From Arthrobacter sp. V1I9 (GTDB taxonomy: Bacteria; Actinomycetota; Actinomycetes; Actinomycetales; Micrococcaceae), in contig NZ_JAUSYU010000001.1 in the NCBI RefSeq assembly GCF_030817075.1, positions 1,178,001-1,242,000 of the forward strand: DNA of 64,000 nt, written 5' to 3'. Positions 53,048-62,502 of the stretch are shown piece by piece (the stretch's first letter is position 1; the number at the start of each line of letters is the position of its first letter). The notes under the pieces were generated by a model, which saw nothing but the letters and a program-made list of their open reading frames with translations, was not told the DNA's origin and did no database searches. Position numbers and translations under genes: made by a program.

Positions 53048-53980
53048 ATGTCCACACCCACGAAAAAGCCCGGCACTGCCGCGGGCAAGCGGTCCCGGCT
53101 CTACTGGGGTGTCCCCGCGGTCCTCGCGGTGCTGGTCCTCGTGGTGTTGATCGCCAAGTGGCTGATGGGCCTGCCCGCCGTCGCTTCCTTCGTAGCCGAC
53201 TACCCGGGCCATTCCGAACTGCCGGCGGCAGCCCCGGCGGGTTTCCCCGCCTGGCTTGCGTGGCAGCACTTCCTGAACGCTTTCTTCCTGCTGTTGATCA
53301 TCCGCACCGGGTGGCAGGTCCGGACCACCACGCGCCCCAGCGGCCACTGGACCCGCAACAACAAGGGATTAATCAAAACGAAGAACCCGCCCACCAAGAT
53401 CACCCTTGAGCTCTGGTTCCACCTCACACTGGACGCCCTGTGGATCCTCAACGGCCTGGTGTTCGCGGTGCTGCTGTTCGCCACGGGACAATGGATGCGG
53501 ATAGTTCCCACCAGCTGGGACGTGTTCCCCAATGCGCTCTCGGCCGCCCTTCAGTACGCCTCCCTGAACTGGCCCACCGAGAACGGCTGGGTGAACTACA
53601 ACGCCCTTCAGCTGCTCGCCTACTTCGTCACGGTCTTCGTCGCGGCGCCCCTGGCCTTCATTACGGGCCTGCGCATGTCTTCGGCGTGGCCGAAGAAGGC
53701 AGCCGGCCTCAACAAGGCCTACCCCATCGAATGGGCCAGGGCCATCCACTTCCCGGTGATGATCTACTTTGTTGCCTTCATTGTGGTGCACGTTTTCCTG
53801 GTGCTCGCCACTGGGGCCCTGCGCAACCTCAACCACATGTACGGCGTAAGGGACGACGACGGCTGGTTCGGGTTCTGGGTTTTCCTCGGCTCGGTAGCGG
53901 TGATGGCTGCGGCCTGGTTCCTTGCCCGCCCCATCTTCCTGCGTTCCGTTGCGTCCCTGATGGGCAAGGTCAGCCGGTAG
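53048..53980 (+). CDS. Cytochrome b561-like (di-heme) membrane protein
   Basis: A 310-residue integral membrane protein with about five spans. Histidines suitable as heme ligands lie within spans: WQHFLNAFFLLLI, LWFHLTLDALWI, and AIHFPVMIYFVAFIVVHVFLV. This is the pattern of hydrogenase/formate-dehydrogenase-type b cytochromes (cytochrome b/b6 domain). No molybdopterin or iron-sulfur partner subunit is next to it, so its electron partner is unknown. The ATG at 53048 has GAGAGGA about 10 bases upstream. Confidence 0.82.
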   Translation: MSTPTKKPGTAAGKRSRLYWGVPAVLAVLVLVVLIAKWLMGLPAVASFVADYPGHSELPAAAPAGFPAWLAWQHFLNAFFLLLIIRTGWQVRTTTRPSGHWTRNNKGLIKTKNPPTKITLELWFHLTLDALWILNGLVFAVLLFATGQWMRIVPTSWDVFPNALSAALQYASLNWPTENGWVNYNALQLLAYFVTVFVAAPLAFITGLRMSSAWPKKAAGLNKAYPIEWARAIHFPVMIYFVAFIVVHVFLVLATGALRNLNHMYGVRDDDGWFGFWVFLGSVAVMAAAWFLARPIFLRSVASLMGKVSR

Positions 53981-54014
53981 CCCCAGCTGCCGATGACGGC
54001 ACCACCCGTGGCTG

Positions 54015-55445
54015 TTAGTCCTTGAGTTTGCCGTAGGTCTCCAAGGCCCTCACGCGGGACTCAGCCAGCCCAACCAGCGGCTCCGGGTACCCGGGCACCT
54101 CGCCGGCTTTCCAGGGCTCGTGGATGGCTTTCCCGTCGAGGCCGGCAAGTTCCGGGATGAACTGGCGCAGGTAGCGGCCGGCTGAGTCGAATTTCTTGCT
54201 TTGCGTCACCGGGTTGAAGATGCGGAAGTAAGGGGAAGCATCAGCTCCGGAGCCGGCCACCCACTGCCAGTTGGCGGGGTTGCTGGCCGCGTCCGCATCA
54301 ACGAGGGTGTCCCAGAACCACTGCTCGCCCACACGCCAGTCTGCCAGGAGATTCTTCACCAGGAAGGAAGCCGCCGCCATCCGCACGCGGTTGTGCATCC
54401 AGCCTGTCTGCCACAACTGCCGCATTCCGGCGTCAACAAGGGGGTAGCCAGTGCGGCCCCGTTGCCACGCTTTCAGCTCGCCGGTGCTGAGCGACTGCCA
54501 CTCAAAGCGGTCAAACTCCGGGCGGTAGTTGCGGGTGGCCAGTTCCGGGTTGGTGTACAGGAGGTGCCAGCAAAACTCCCGCCAACCGAGCTCGGAGCGG
54601 AAGATCCCGACGTCGGCCGGTACCTGGCGCGGGAACCGCCGGCGGATTTCCCGCCAAACCCTGAACGGACTGATCTCGCCGAAACGCAGGTGCGGGGACA
54701 GGCGGCTGGTTCCTTCGACCGCAGGCACGTTACGGCCCGTCCCGTAGTCTTCCGCCGGTCCGGCCAGGAAGTCTTCCAGGCGACGCCGGGCTCCGTCCTC
54801 TCCTGGTTCCCAGGTCTTGGCAAGGCCACCGCTCCAGTCGGGGGAGTGCGGCAGGAGGTTCCAACTGTCCAGGTCCTCGCCCCCAGGAAGTGCCCCTCCT
54901 TTGCTTGTGGCAGGGGAAGGAAGCTGATCCGGCGCTTCATGCGGCTCGCGGATGCCGTCCTTGGCGAGGCAGGCCCGCCAGAAGGGTGTGAACACTTTGT
55001 AAGGTCCGCCGGCGCCGGTGCGAACGGTCCAGGGCTCGAACAGGAGGTTTGCCTGGTAGCTGGAAGCGTTGACGCCGTTGCCGTCCGCCCACGTCTTCAC
55101 GGCGGCATCCACGGTGCGCTCCGGCAGTCCGTACCGCCGGTTCCAGAAGAGGTGGGCAGCAGTTGTCTCGGTGGCCAGCTCCGCGAGAACAGCTGCCGCA
55201 GGTCCGCGGCGAAGGAGGAGGCGCGAGCCTCTGTCCTCCAAAGCGTTGGCCAGCGCGGACAGGGAATGGTGCAGCCACCAGCGGCTGGCTCCACCCAGCG
55301 GCCGGATCCCAACTGACTCCTCGTCCAGTATGAACACGACTGTTACGGGCAGGCCCAGCGCTGCCGCGTCGGTCAGTGCAGGGTTGTCATCCAGGCGCAG
55401 ATCGTCACGCAACCAGACGATGGAAGTTTCATCGGAAAAAGCCAT
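54015..55445 (-). CDS. phr: Deoxyribodipyrimidine photolyase (class I)
   Basis: A 476-residue FAD enzyme that splits UV-induced pyrimidine dimers with blue light. The N-terminal antenna domain begins IVWLRDDLRLDDNPAL. The FAD domain has LRFGEISPFRVW, GWREFCWHLLY, GRTGYPLVDAGMRQLWQTG, WMHNRVRM and NPANWQWVAGSGADASPYFRIFNP, including the tryptophans of the electron-transfer chain. CPD specificity is inferred from overall similarity to the class I group. The ATG at 55445 has TAGCGT exactly 12 bp upstream. It converges on the cytochrome gene. Confidence 0.95.
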   Translation of the reverse strand: MAFSDETSIVWLRDDLRLDDNPALTDAAALGLPVTVVFILDEESVGIRPLGGASRWWLHHSLSALANALEDRGSRLLLRRGPAAAVLAELATETTAAHLFWNRRYGLPERTVDAAVKTWADGNGVNASSYQANLLFEPWTVRTGAGGPYKVFTPFWRACLAKDGIREPHEAPDQLPSPATSKGGALPGGEDLDSWNLLPHSPDWSGGLAKTWEPGEDGARRRLEDFLAGPAEDYGTGRNVPAVEGTSRLSPHLRFGEISPFRVWREIRRRFPRQVPADVGIFRSELGWREFCWHLLYTNPELATRNYRPEFDRFEWQSLSTGELKAWQRGRTGYPLVDAGMRQLWQTGWMHNRVRMAAASFLVKNLLADWRVGEQWFWDTLVDADAASNPANWQWVAGSGADASPYFRIFNPVTQSKKFDSAGRYLRQFIPELAGLDGKAIHEPWKAGEVPGYPEPLVGLAESRVRALETYGKLKD

Positions 55446-55451
55446 GCCCCC

Positions 55452-55457
55452 ACGCTA
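55452..55457 (-). promoter_or_regulatory. -10 hexamer of the photolyase gene
   Basis: TAGCGT begins exactly 12 bp before the ATG at 55445; leaderless mRNA predicted. Confidence 0.5.
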
Positions 55458-55470
55458 CACACCAGGGCAC

Positions 55471-55501
55471 AAGTAAGGCCGGGGTGGCCCCGGCCTTACT
55501 T
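55471..55501 (-). terminator. Terminator hairpin after pspA
   Basis: Perfect 14-bp stem (55471-55484 with 55488-55501) and a three-base loop between the pspA stop and the photolyase promoter. There is only a short T stretch, so it may also insulate the photolyase promoter. Confidence 0.75.
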
Positions 55502-55528
55502 GCTATTAAGGGATGCCCCCGTCAACCG

Positions 55529-56326
55529 TCAGAGCTTGTCGAAATCAGCTTCATTCACCGTGGACTCGGAGGCTGCTGAGCCGCCGGCACCCGCGCCGAT
55601 AGCCGGCTTTGCCGTGCCGCCGGATTTCAACGCGGCAAGACGTGCTTCGATCTCCACCTGTTCTCCGAGGTCCTCAAGCTGGTTGAACTGCGCATCCAGG
55701 CTGGACTCCGTGAGTTCCTGCTGCCCGCGGACCTTGGCCTCCTCGCGGCGGATCTTCTCTTCGAAACGGCCTACTTCGCTGGTGGGGTCCATAAAGTCAA
55801 TGCTCTTGATGGCATCATGCACCTGCGACTGCGCCGCTGCAGTCTTCGAACGGGCAACCAGTTCGTTGCGCTTGCTGGTCAGCTGGTTAAGCTTGCCCTT
55901 CATCTGGTCAAGGCCGGTCTTCAGCTTGTCCACCACTTCGCGCTGGGAAGCGATGCTCGGCTCCGCGCCCTTGGCCTCATTTTCAGCCGATATCTGCCGC
56001 TGGAGGGCCACCTTGGCCAGGTTGTCGAACTTCTGGGCATCAGCCGCATTGCCGCTGGCGCGGTATTCATCAGCCTTGCGCGACGCGGCAAGGGCCTTGT
56101 TGCCCCAGTCGCGGGAGTTCTTGACGTCCTCGTTGTAGTCGTCCTCAAGCATGCGGAGGTTGCCGATGGTCTGGGCCACGGCCGACTCCGCCTCAGCGAT
56201 GTTGTTGGTGTAGTCCCGTACCATCTGGTCCAGCATCTTCTGTGGATCCTCAGCATTGTCCAGCAGAGTGTTGATGTTCGCCTTTGCCAGCTGTGCGATA
56301 CGGCCGAAAATGGACTGTTTAACCAT
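55529..56326 (-). CDS. pspA: PspA/IM30 family membrane-protecting protein
   Basis: A 265-residue, almost wholly coiled-coil protein. The N-terminal amphipathic segment (MVKQSIFGRIAQLAKANINTLL) and the DPQKMLDQMVRDY pattern mark the family, whose members form oligomeric scaffolds on damaged inner membranes. The C-terminal 25 residues are a Gly/Ala linker ending in EADFDKL. The ATG at 56326 with AAAGG seven bases upstream is chosen over a longer frame from 56386. It is 110 bp downstream of the TPM-domain gene on the same strand; no PspBC-like regulators are adjacent. Confidence 0.93.
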   Translation of the reverse strand: MVKQSIFGRIAQLAKANINTLLDNAEDPQKMLDQMVRDYTNNIAEAESAVAQTIGNLRMLEDDYNEDVKNSRDWGNKALAASRKADEYRASGNAADAQKFDNLAKVALQRQISAENEAKGAEPSIASQREVVDKLKTGLDQMKGKLNQLTSKRNELVARSKTAAAQSQVHDAIKSIDFMDPTSEVGRFEEKIRREEAKVRGQQELTESSLDAQFNQLEDLGEQVEIEARLAALKSGGTAKPAIGAGAGGSAASESTVNEADFDKL

Positions 56327-56436
56327 GGTGTTACCTTTCGTCCTGCTCTTTGTTGAGCACTGAAATCCGTGAACAGTTGGGTGCATCTATCCGTCAGACG
56401 GTGAAACCTACTCGGGTGATGACGGGCGCAAGGCTG

Positions 56437-58485
56437 TTAGAAGCTTCCGGAGTCCCCTCCGCCGAAGTCCCCGCCGCCAAAGTCGCCGCCGCCGAAATCG
56501 CCGCCGCCCCAGCCGCCCCCGTCGCCGTGGCCGCCGCCCCAGCCGCCGCCACCGCCTCCGTTGAGGATGGAGTTGATCAGGATGCCGCCGAGAATAGCGC
56601 CGCCAAGTCCGCCGCCACCGCCTCCGCCGAACATACCGCCGCGGCCGTAACCCTGATTGGCGTAGCCATCAAAGTGGTCCACGTCCGCCTGAGCCAGCTG
56701 GGCTGCCTGGGCAGCCAGGGCGTGGGCCTGCTGGGCGTATGTCAGGGCGGTTACGGGATCGGTACGGGCGATGGACAGGGCGTAGTCCAGGTTCCGCTGC
56801 GACTCCGCCAGCCGTGTGCGGGCCTCTGTTCCTACGCCGCCGCGCCGGGCGGTGATGTAGTCGGAAGTGGCGCTGATCTGGGCCTGGGCAGACATGATGG
56901 TCTGCTGAAGTGATGCCTGGGCCCGCCGGGCCTGTTCCTGCTGGTCCCTCACTCCACTGAGCGCCTGGTCGAGCGACTGGTGGGCGGTCTCTACGCGCTG
57001 GAGGGTGGCGATCGGGTCGATTTTTCCGCCCTTGATTTCCGCCTTAACCTGGGCCAGTGCAGCTTCGACGGCGGCAACAGGGCCGGCAAGCTCCGAGTGC
57101 GCGCCGGACTGGATCATCGCCCTTGCCTGGGCAAGGTCCTGCGAAGTGTCCACCACTGCCGCCTCCAGGCCGTTGCGGGCCTCGTCCAGGCTTGATGAGC
57201 GCTTTGAGATCGCATCCAGAAGTACGTTCGTCTGGTGCAGGCTCTCTTCCGCCGCGCGGACAGCTACGGCTGCGAGGCTTCCTTCATTTTCACCCAGTTT
57301 CTGTTCCGCCGTGGCGGAAGCGTTCTGAACGAAAGCTAGCCGCTCCTTCGCCTGCAGAATGTTGTCCGAGACCTGTGCCAGCGCGCTCTCGGCATACTTG
57401 CCCCGAAGCGCGGTGAGTGACTGCTCGGCGCTGGCGATCTTCGCGTCTGCTTCGCGGGCTCCTGCGTTAACGGCTGCGAGCGCCCGCGGGGCGTTCTTTT
57501 CCAGTTCGCGGAGGGAATCGAAGTCCGCCTTCTGCTCCTGGAGCGACGCCAGCGCCGCTTCCGAGCGGCGGATGATCTCGCCCAACCAGGAACGCTGCTG
57601 CTCTTCGGTGTCCGGAATGTGGTCGTCAAGCTGCTGCTGCAGCTTGAACGATTCCGTCATGTGGCCCTTGGCTTCGTCCAGTGCCTTGGTGAAATTGCCT
57701 ACGGCGGAATCGCCGTACTGCGCCTGGGCGAACATCAGTTCCTGCTCGCTGGACTTGATGGCGTCGTCCGCCTCAATGAGGAGGGAGCCACTCTTGCGGC
57801 GCAGCTCTTCCACGCTCAGGGATGCCAACGGGTCAACCTGACCGCCCTGGGGTCCATAGCTTGCGCTGGATGACTGCACCGCTGCAGCCTTCTTCCGCCG
57901 GTTGCGGAAGTACAGGTATGCACCCGCACCACCGGCAGCCACAACACCGGTTCCTACCAGAACGGCTGCGCCGGCACCGTCACCCGAGGGGACGTTGCCA
58001 CTGCCGCCGCCGGCCGCATCGCCGACTGCCGCCGCGGTGTCGATGGCTGCCTGGGCGAAATCGCGCTTGCCGCCAGCCAGATTCGCAACGATAGCGTTCT
58101 GGCTGATGTTGCTGGTCTTGGAAGAGATGGGGCTTGCCGAGTTAGGGGAGAAGTAGTACTTGCCGTCGTCGGACATCGCGAGAATGACGTCTGCCCTGCC
58201 CATGCCCTTGGTTGAGGCCACGGCTTGGGACCAAGCCTTAGGATCAGCGGGGTCTTCGAAGGTATCCACAGTGACGACGTAAAGGTTGTACTTGTGGTCC
58301 TTCAAAAGCTTCTGAACTGCTTCCTGGACCTCGCCCGTACGACCGCCGAAGACCTTGGCTTTGTCAACGATGTTCGTCCCGGACGGAATAGTGACCGGCG
58401 GTTCTGCCCAGGCCGCGCCGGCGGGCACCGCCAGCAGGCCGGTCAGGCCGATCACGGCGAGAATACGTTTGAACTTTGACCGCAT
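56437..58485 (-). CDS. TPM-domain secreted/membrane protein with coiled-coil and Gly-rich C-terminus
   Basis: A 682-residue protein. After a signal peptide (ILAVIGLTGLLAVPAGAAWA) comes an extracytoplasmic TPM (DUF477) domain (about 30-165, SGTNIVDKAKVFGG and YVVTVDTFEDP), a membrane span (about 185-208, GAAVLVGTGVVAAGGAGAYLY), about 370 residues of coiled coil in the cytosol, then glycine-rich stretches with GGGDFGGGDF repeats. TPM domains occur with envelope-quality-control proteins. The ATG at 58485 (AAGGG upstream) is preferred to a start at 58557. The next gene downstream is pspA, suggesting a shared envelope-stress role (inference). Confidence 0.85.
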   Translation of the reverse strand: MRSKFKRILAVIGLTGLLAVPAGAAWAEPPVTIPSGTNIVDKAKVFGGRTGEVQEAVQKLLKDHKYNLYVVTVDTFEDPADPKAWSQAVASTKGMGRADVILAMSDDGKYYFSPNSASPISSKTSNISQNAIVANLAGGKRDFAQAAIDTAAAVGDAAGGGSGNVPSGDGAGAAVLVGTGVVAAGGAGAYLYFRNRRKKAAAVQSSSASYGPQGGQVDPLASLSVEELRRKSGSLLIEADDAIKSSEQELMFAQAQYGDSAVGNFTKALDEAKGHMTESFKLQQQLDDHIPDTEEQQRSWLGEIIRRSEAALASLQEQKADFDSLRELEKNAPRALAAVNAGAREADAKIASAEQSLTALRGKYAESALAQVSDNILQAKERLAFVQNASATAEQKLGENEGSLAAVAVRAAEESLHQTNVLLDAISKRSSSLDEARNGLEAAVVDTSQDLAQARAMIQSGAHSELAGPVAAVEAALAQVKAEIKGGKIDPIATLQRVETAHQSLDQALSGVRDQQEQARRAQASLQQTIMSAQAQISATSDYITARRGGVGTEARTRLAESQRNLDYALSIARTDPVTALTYAQQAHALAAQAAQLAQADVDHFDGYANQGYGRGGMFGGGGGGGLGGAILGGILINSILNGGGGGGWGGGHGDGGGWGGGDFGGGDFGGGDFGGGDSGSF

Positions 58486-58770
58486 GTGCAACCCTTCAGC
58501 ACGCCTGACACCGATTCGGGACGAACCGGTCGTCTCAGAATGCAGCAGCGCCCCCACGCATGTGTGTAGCCGCAGGTCGCTGTGGCAATCATCTTGATTC
58601 TATGGTGCACCCCACAAGCAGTCCATCGAGCCGAATATGCCACCAGCGAAAAGGCTCCGGAATGCCGAAGCGGGGACCGGAAAAGTATCCAGCAAGCTCT
58701 CAGCAAACATCCGAGCTTGTTACAGCGAGGGAGTCCATAGTTAATTCAGACGAGGATGAAAGGAAGCCCC

Positions 58771-60459
58771 ATGACTGAGAACCAAACCCCCGGCGACTCT
58801 CCCGAGAGCCGCGGCCCGGGCCGGCAGGATGCCTGGCAGCAGCCCTCCGCCAATGCCGGCAACAGTGCCGGAGAGGTTCGGGATGCGCATGACAGGGCAG
58901 CCTCAAGCGCCTCGGCGAGCGCCGCCAACCAGGAGCCCGGTGCAAGCCAGAGCCCCACTGAACGGCTGGATCAGCCGCACCCGGTGGAAAACCCCACCCA
59001 GCAACTCCCCGGAACGCGCCCCGCTTACCCCCAGCGCCAACCGTACCCCCAGCACCAGCCCTTCTACGGGCAGTCCGTGTCCGACCAGAACAATTCCGGC
59101 CAGTCCGCGCAGGGCAGCCAGCCCGCACACCACGAACCCCACGGGCCCCAGCCCCACTATGGCTACTACGGCCAGGGCCAGCACAACGCCCAGCACACAG
59201 CCCCCGGCGGTTATGCACCCCTGGCTCCAAACCCGAAGGACGCCCCTCGCAGGAAGGCTTCGTTCGGCGTCGGCACCCTGGTAGCCAGCATCCTCGCGGC
59301 CGGACTCGTGGGCGGCGGAGTAGCGACTGTTGGTGCCGGTGAGTTCTTTGACAGCTCCGGCTCCACAGCCGCCACCAGCAGCAACAGCCAGCCCGGAACC
59401 GTCATCGTCAATAACCAGGAAGATGTGAACGCCATAACGGCGGCTGCAGTGAAGGCAACACCCAGCGTGGTGACCATCAGCGCTTCCAGCGGCGGAGCCG
59501 GCGGCACAGGTTCGGGCATCATCCTGAACGACCAGGGCCACATCCTTACCAACACCCACGTCGTTACGCTCGATGGCCAGTCCGCCAATGCAGCGCTCGA
59601 AGTCCGGACCAGCGATGGCAGGGTGCTCACCGCCAAACTGATTGGCACCGACCCGTTGTCAGACCTTGCTGTGATCAAGGTTGACAACCCCTCAGGCCTC
59701 ACTCCTGCCACCCTTGGCGACTCGGGAAAGCTCAACGTGGGCGACACCGCCATAGCCATCGGCTCGCCGCTGGGCCTGACGGGAACGGTGACTGACGGAA
59801 TTGTTTCAACGCTGAACAGGACCATCAGCGTCGCCTCGGCCGCGGCCCCCGAGGAGGGAGACAGCGCCGAAGGCGACGACGAGGGCGGGTTCCAGTTTGC
59901 GCCTCCCGGCGGCGGCCAGAGCCAGCAGACTACGGCCCAGAATGATATCTCCATTAACGTGATCCAGACCGATGCTGCCATCAACCCCGGCAACTCCGGC
60001 GGTGCGCTGGTGAACAGCAGCGGTGAGGTCATTGGGGTCAACGTGGCCATCGCCTCGGCCGGGTCGAACTCACTGTCCTCCTCGAGCGGCAACATCGGTG
60101 TGGGCTTCAGCATCCCCATCAACCATGCCAAGCGGGTTGCGCAGGAGATCATCGACACCGGAAAGGCGTCGCATGGACAGCTGGGCGTCAGCGTCAAAAA
60201 GAAGTCTGCTTCGAGTGGCGATTCCGAGTTCTCGGTAGGCGCGGAGGTTGCCACGCTTGAGCCAAATTCGGCTGCAGCGAAAGCCGGGATCAAGGTGGGC
60301 GATGTGATCACCAAGTTCAATGACCTCGCCATTGGTGAACCGGAGCAGTTGACCGCCGCAGTCCGGGAACAGCCTGCCGGATCCGGGGTCAAGATCACTG
60401 TCCTGCGCAACGGTGCCGAACAGACCTTGGACGTCACCCTCGGCGCGGCCGCCAGCTGA
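58771..60459 (+). CDS. HtrA/DegP-like S1C serine protease
   Basis: A 562-residue membrane-anchored protease. A long Pro/Gln/His-rich cytosolic N-terminus (about 1-155) precedes one span (about 165-185), a trypsin-like domain with His in ILTNTHVV (about 262), Asp in LSDLAVIKV (about 297) and Ser in PGNSGGALVN (about 408), and a C-terminal PDZ domain (about 460-560). An acidic, Gly-rich insertion (about 360-395, EEGDSAEGDDEGG) lies just before the catalytic serine strand. The ATG at 58771 with AAAGGA seven bases upstream is chosen over 58756. It diverges from the TPM gene. Confidence 0.93.
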   Translation: MTENQTPGDSPESRGPGRQDAWQQPSANAGNSAGEVRDAHDRAASSASASAANQEPGASQSPTERLDQPHPVENPTQQLPGTRPAYPQRQPYPQHQPFYGQSVSDQNNSGQSAQGSQPAHHEPHGPQPHYGYYGQGQHNAQHTAPGGYAPLAPNPKDAPRRKASFGVGTLVASILAAGLVGGGVATVGAGEFFDSSGSTAATSSNSQPGTVIVNNQEDVNAITAAAVKATPSVVTISASSGGAGGTGSGIILNDQGHILTNTHVVTLDGQSANAALEVRTSDGRVLTAKLIGTDPLSDLAVIKVDNPSGLTPATLGDSGKLNVGDTAIAIGSPLGLTGTVTDGIVSTLNRTISVASAAAPEEGDSAEGDDEGGFQFAPPGGGQSQQTTAQNDISINVIQTDAAINPGNSGGALVNSSGEVIGVNVAIASAGSNSLSSSSGNIGVGFSIPINHAKRVAQEIIDTGKASHGQLGVSVKKKSASSGDSEFSVGAEVATLEPNSAAAKAGIKVGDVITKFNDLAIGEPEQLTAAVREQPAGSGVKITVLRNGAEQTLDVTLGAAAS

Positions 60460-60500
60460 CAGCTGGCCTTACCCCGGGCACAGGGGCTTAGGAAAAGTCC

Positions 60501-60538
60501 GACGGCGGCGTCCCCACTTTGGCGGGGACACCGCCGTC
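60501..60538 (+). terminator. Hairpin after the HtrA-like gene
   Basis: Stem GACGGCGG (60501-60508) and GTCCCC (60510-60515) pairing with GGGGAC and CCGCCGTC, one mismatch, eight-base loop; no T tract. Confidence 0.6.
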
Positions 60539-60730
60539 GTCATCTGCATAAGACTTACGGCAAGCCAACAACGCCGGCGGCTGACACAGGCGTTAACGGA
60601 AACCGGCGCACGGGCGCGCCTATATGGTTAGCTAGGAGCTACCCGTATGCCGGGCATTCCGCGGCCATGACCCTACCCGGCTGGCTGTCCACAAGCATGG
60701 AAGGCTTCTGTCGATACAGTGGAAAAGACA

Positions 60731-61531
60731 TTGAAGATCATCGTCCTGGTCAAGCATGTACCGGACGCCCAGTTCGACCGTCACCTCAACGGGGAGGGCT
60801 ACACGACTGACCGTGACGAAAGCATCCTGTCGGAGCTGGACGAGTATGCCCTCGAGGCCGCACTGCAGCTGGCCGAGGCGCGCGGCGGCAGCAAGGCCGG
60901 CAACCAGGTCATCGCCCTGAGCATGGGTCCGGCCGGTGCGGTCAACTCCGTCAAGAAGTCCCTTCAGATGGGCGCCACTGAGGGCGTGCACCTGACCGAT
61001 GCGGCCTTGGCAGGATCTGATGCTGCGGCCACCTCGCTGGCGCTTTCGGCAGCAGTACGGTACCTGAACCAGGATGCACCGGTGGACCTGATCATCACCG
61101 GCATGGCCTCCACCGACGGCGAGACCTCCCTGGTGCCCGCGCAGCTCGCCGAACGCCTTGGCCTTCCCCAGGTAACGTTTGCTTCGTCCCTGGACGTGGA
61201 CGGCGGACGGCTCGTGGCGCGCCGCGACGCGGACACAAGCTCAGAGACCGTAGAGGCCGCCCTCCCGGCGCTGGTCTCCGTCACGGACCAGATCAACGAG
61301 CCGCGGTACCCCAACTTCAAGGGCATCATCGCCGCCAAGCGCAAGACCATCACCACCCTATCCCTCGCCGACATCGGCGTGGATCCAGCCCAGGTGGGCC
61401 ACGCCGGCTCTTGGACCGCGGTGACCAACGCGGAGGAACGGCCGCCCCGGACTGCCGGAACCATCATCACCGACGAAGGCGACGCCGGCATCAAGCTGGT
61501 TGACTTCCTGGCCGCCCAGAAGCTGCTCTAA
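60731..61531 (+). CDS. etfB: Electron transfer flavoprotein beta subunit
   Basis: A 266-residue AMP-binding subunit of the EtfAB heterodimer, which passes electrons from acyl-CoA and other dehydrogenases to the quinone pool. The family opening IIVLVKHVPDAQF, the LDEYALEAALQL segment, LIITGMASTDGETSLVPAQLAE and the INEPRYPNFKGIIAAKRK signature are present. TTG at 60731 gives the family N-terminus MKIIVLVKH; a GTG at 60719 is possible but would lie inside a TACAGT (60715-60720) that looks like a -10. etfA follows by 14 bp. Confidence 0.93.
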   Translation: MKIIVLVKHVPDAQFDRHLNGEGYTTDRDESILSELDEYALEAALQLAEARGGSKAGNQVIALSMGPAGAVNSVKKSLQMGATEGVHLTDAALAGSDAAATSLALSAAVRYLNQDAPVDLIITGMASTDGETSLVPAQLAERLGLPQVTFASSLDVDGGRLVARRDADTSSETVEAALPALVSVTDQINEPRYPNFKGIIAAKRKTITTLSLADIGVDPAQVGHAGSWTAVTNAEERPPRTAGTIITDEGDAGIKLVDFLAAQKLL

Positions 61532-61545
61532 GAGGGAACACCGAC

Positions 61546-62499
61546 ATGGCAAAAGTACTTGTATTTATTGACAACCCCGGCACCGCGCTCAAGAAGAGCA
61601 GCCTCGAGCTGCTGACCCTGGCACGGTCCCTCGGGGAAAGCGTCGTTGCCCTCAACGGGGAACTGCACGATGACGTAACAGCTGCCTTCGGCGAGTACGG
61701 CGTCAGCGCCGTTCTCCGCCCCTCCGTGCGGGACTTGAACGACTACCTGGTCGCACCCAAGGCCGCCTACCTTGCCGCCGCAGCGCAAAGCACCGGAGCC
61801 ACCATCGTGCTGCTGGACAATTCCCCGGAGGGCAAGGAAGTTGCCGCCCGCCTGGGAATCCGCCTCAACGCCGGCGTTATTACCGACGTGGTTGGCGTGG
61901 ATGCTGACGGAACGGCCCACAAGTCCGTCCTTGCCGGTTCCTACAACACTGCCTGCAAAGCCACCACGCCCGTGTCCGTGCTGACCCTCAAGGCCAACAA
62001 CGTGACTCCGGAGCCGGCCGCGGCACCCAGCGCCCCGGAGGTCGTCACGGTTGACGTTCCCGTTGGAAGCACCGATGCCGCCGCCCGGATCACCGCGCGC
62101 GAGCAGAAGGTGGCCAGCGGCCGCCCGGACCTGACCGACGCCCGCATCGTGGTGGCCGGCGGACGCGGCCTCGACGGCGACTTCGGACCCGTGGAAGAAC
62201 TCGCAGACGCACTGGGAGCCGCTGTGGGAGCCTCACGTGCGGCAACCGACGCCGGCTGGATCAGCCACGACGCCCAGGTGGGGCAGACCGGCAAGACCGT
62301 TTCGCCGCAGTTGTACATCTCCGCCGGCATCTCCGGTGCCATCCAGCAGAAAGCCGGCATGCAGACGGCAAAGGTGATCGTCGCAGTGAACAAGGACGCC
62401 GAATCACCGGTGTTCGAGATCGCGGACTTTGGCATCGTCGGAGACCTCTTCGACGTCCTCCCGCAGGCTACGGCAGAGATCAAGAAGCGAAAAGGCTGA
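61546..62499 (+). CDS. etfA: Electron transfer flavoprotein alpha subunit
   Basis: A 317-residue FAD-binding partner of EtfB. The N-terminal domain spans about 1-190; the FAD domain has ARIVVAGGRGLDGDFGP, AVGASRAATDAGW, GQTGKTVSPQLYISAGISGAIQ and NKDAESPVFEIADFGIVGD. The ATG has AGAGGGAAC about 9 bases upstream. It is co-transcribed with etfB, and the deacetylase gene starts three bases after its stop. Confidence 0.95.
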   Translation: MAKVLVFIDNPGTALKKSSLELLTLARSLGESVVALNGELHDDVTAAFGEYGVSAVLRPSVRDLNDYLVAPKAAYLAAAAQSTGATIVLLDNSPEGKEVAARLGIRLNAGVITDVVGVDADGTAHKSVLAGSYNTACKATTPVSVLTLKANNVTPEPAAAPSAPEVVTVDVPVGSTDAAARITAREQKVASGRPDLTDARIVVAGGRGLDGDFGPVEELADALGAAVGASRAATDAGWISHDAQVGQTGKTVSPQLYISAGISGAIQQKAGMQTAKVIVAVNKDAESPVFEIADFGIVGDLFDVLPQATAEIKKRKG

Positions 62500-62502
62500 T
62501 TA

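Noticed and set aside
60648..60671. Seven-residue reading frame (MPGIPRP) with AGGAG upstream
   Set aside because: Could be a leader peptide for etfB, but it is too short to support and no attenuator structure follows.
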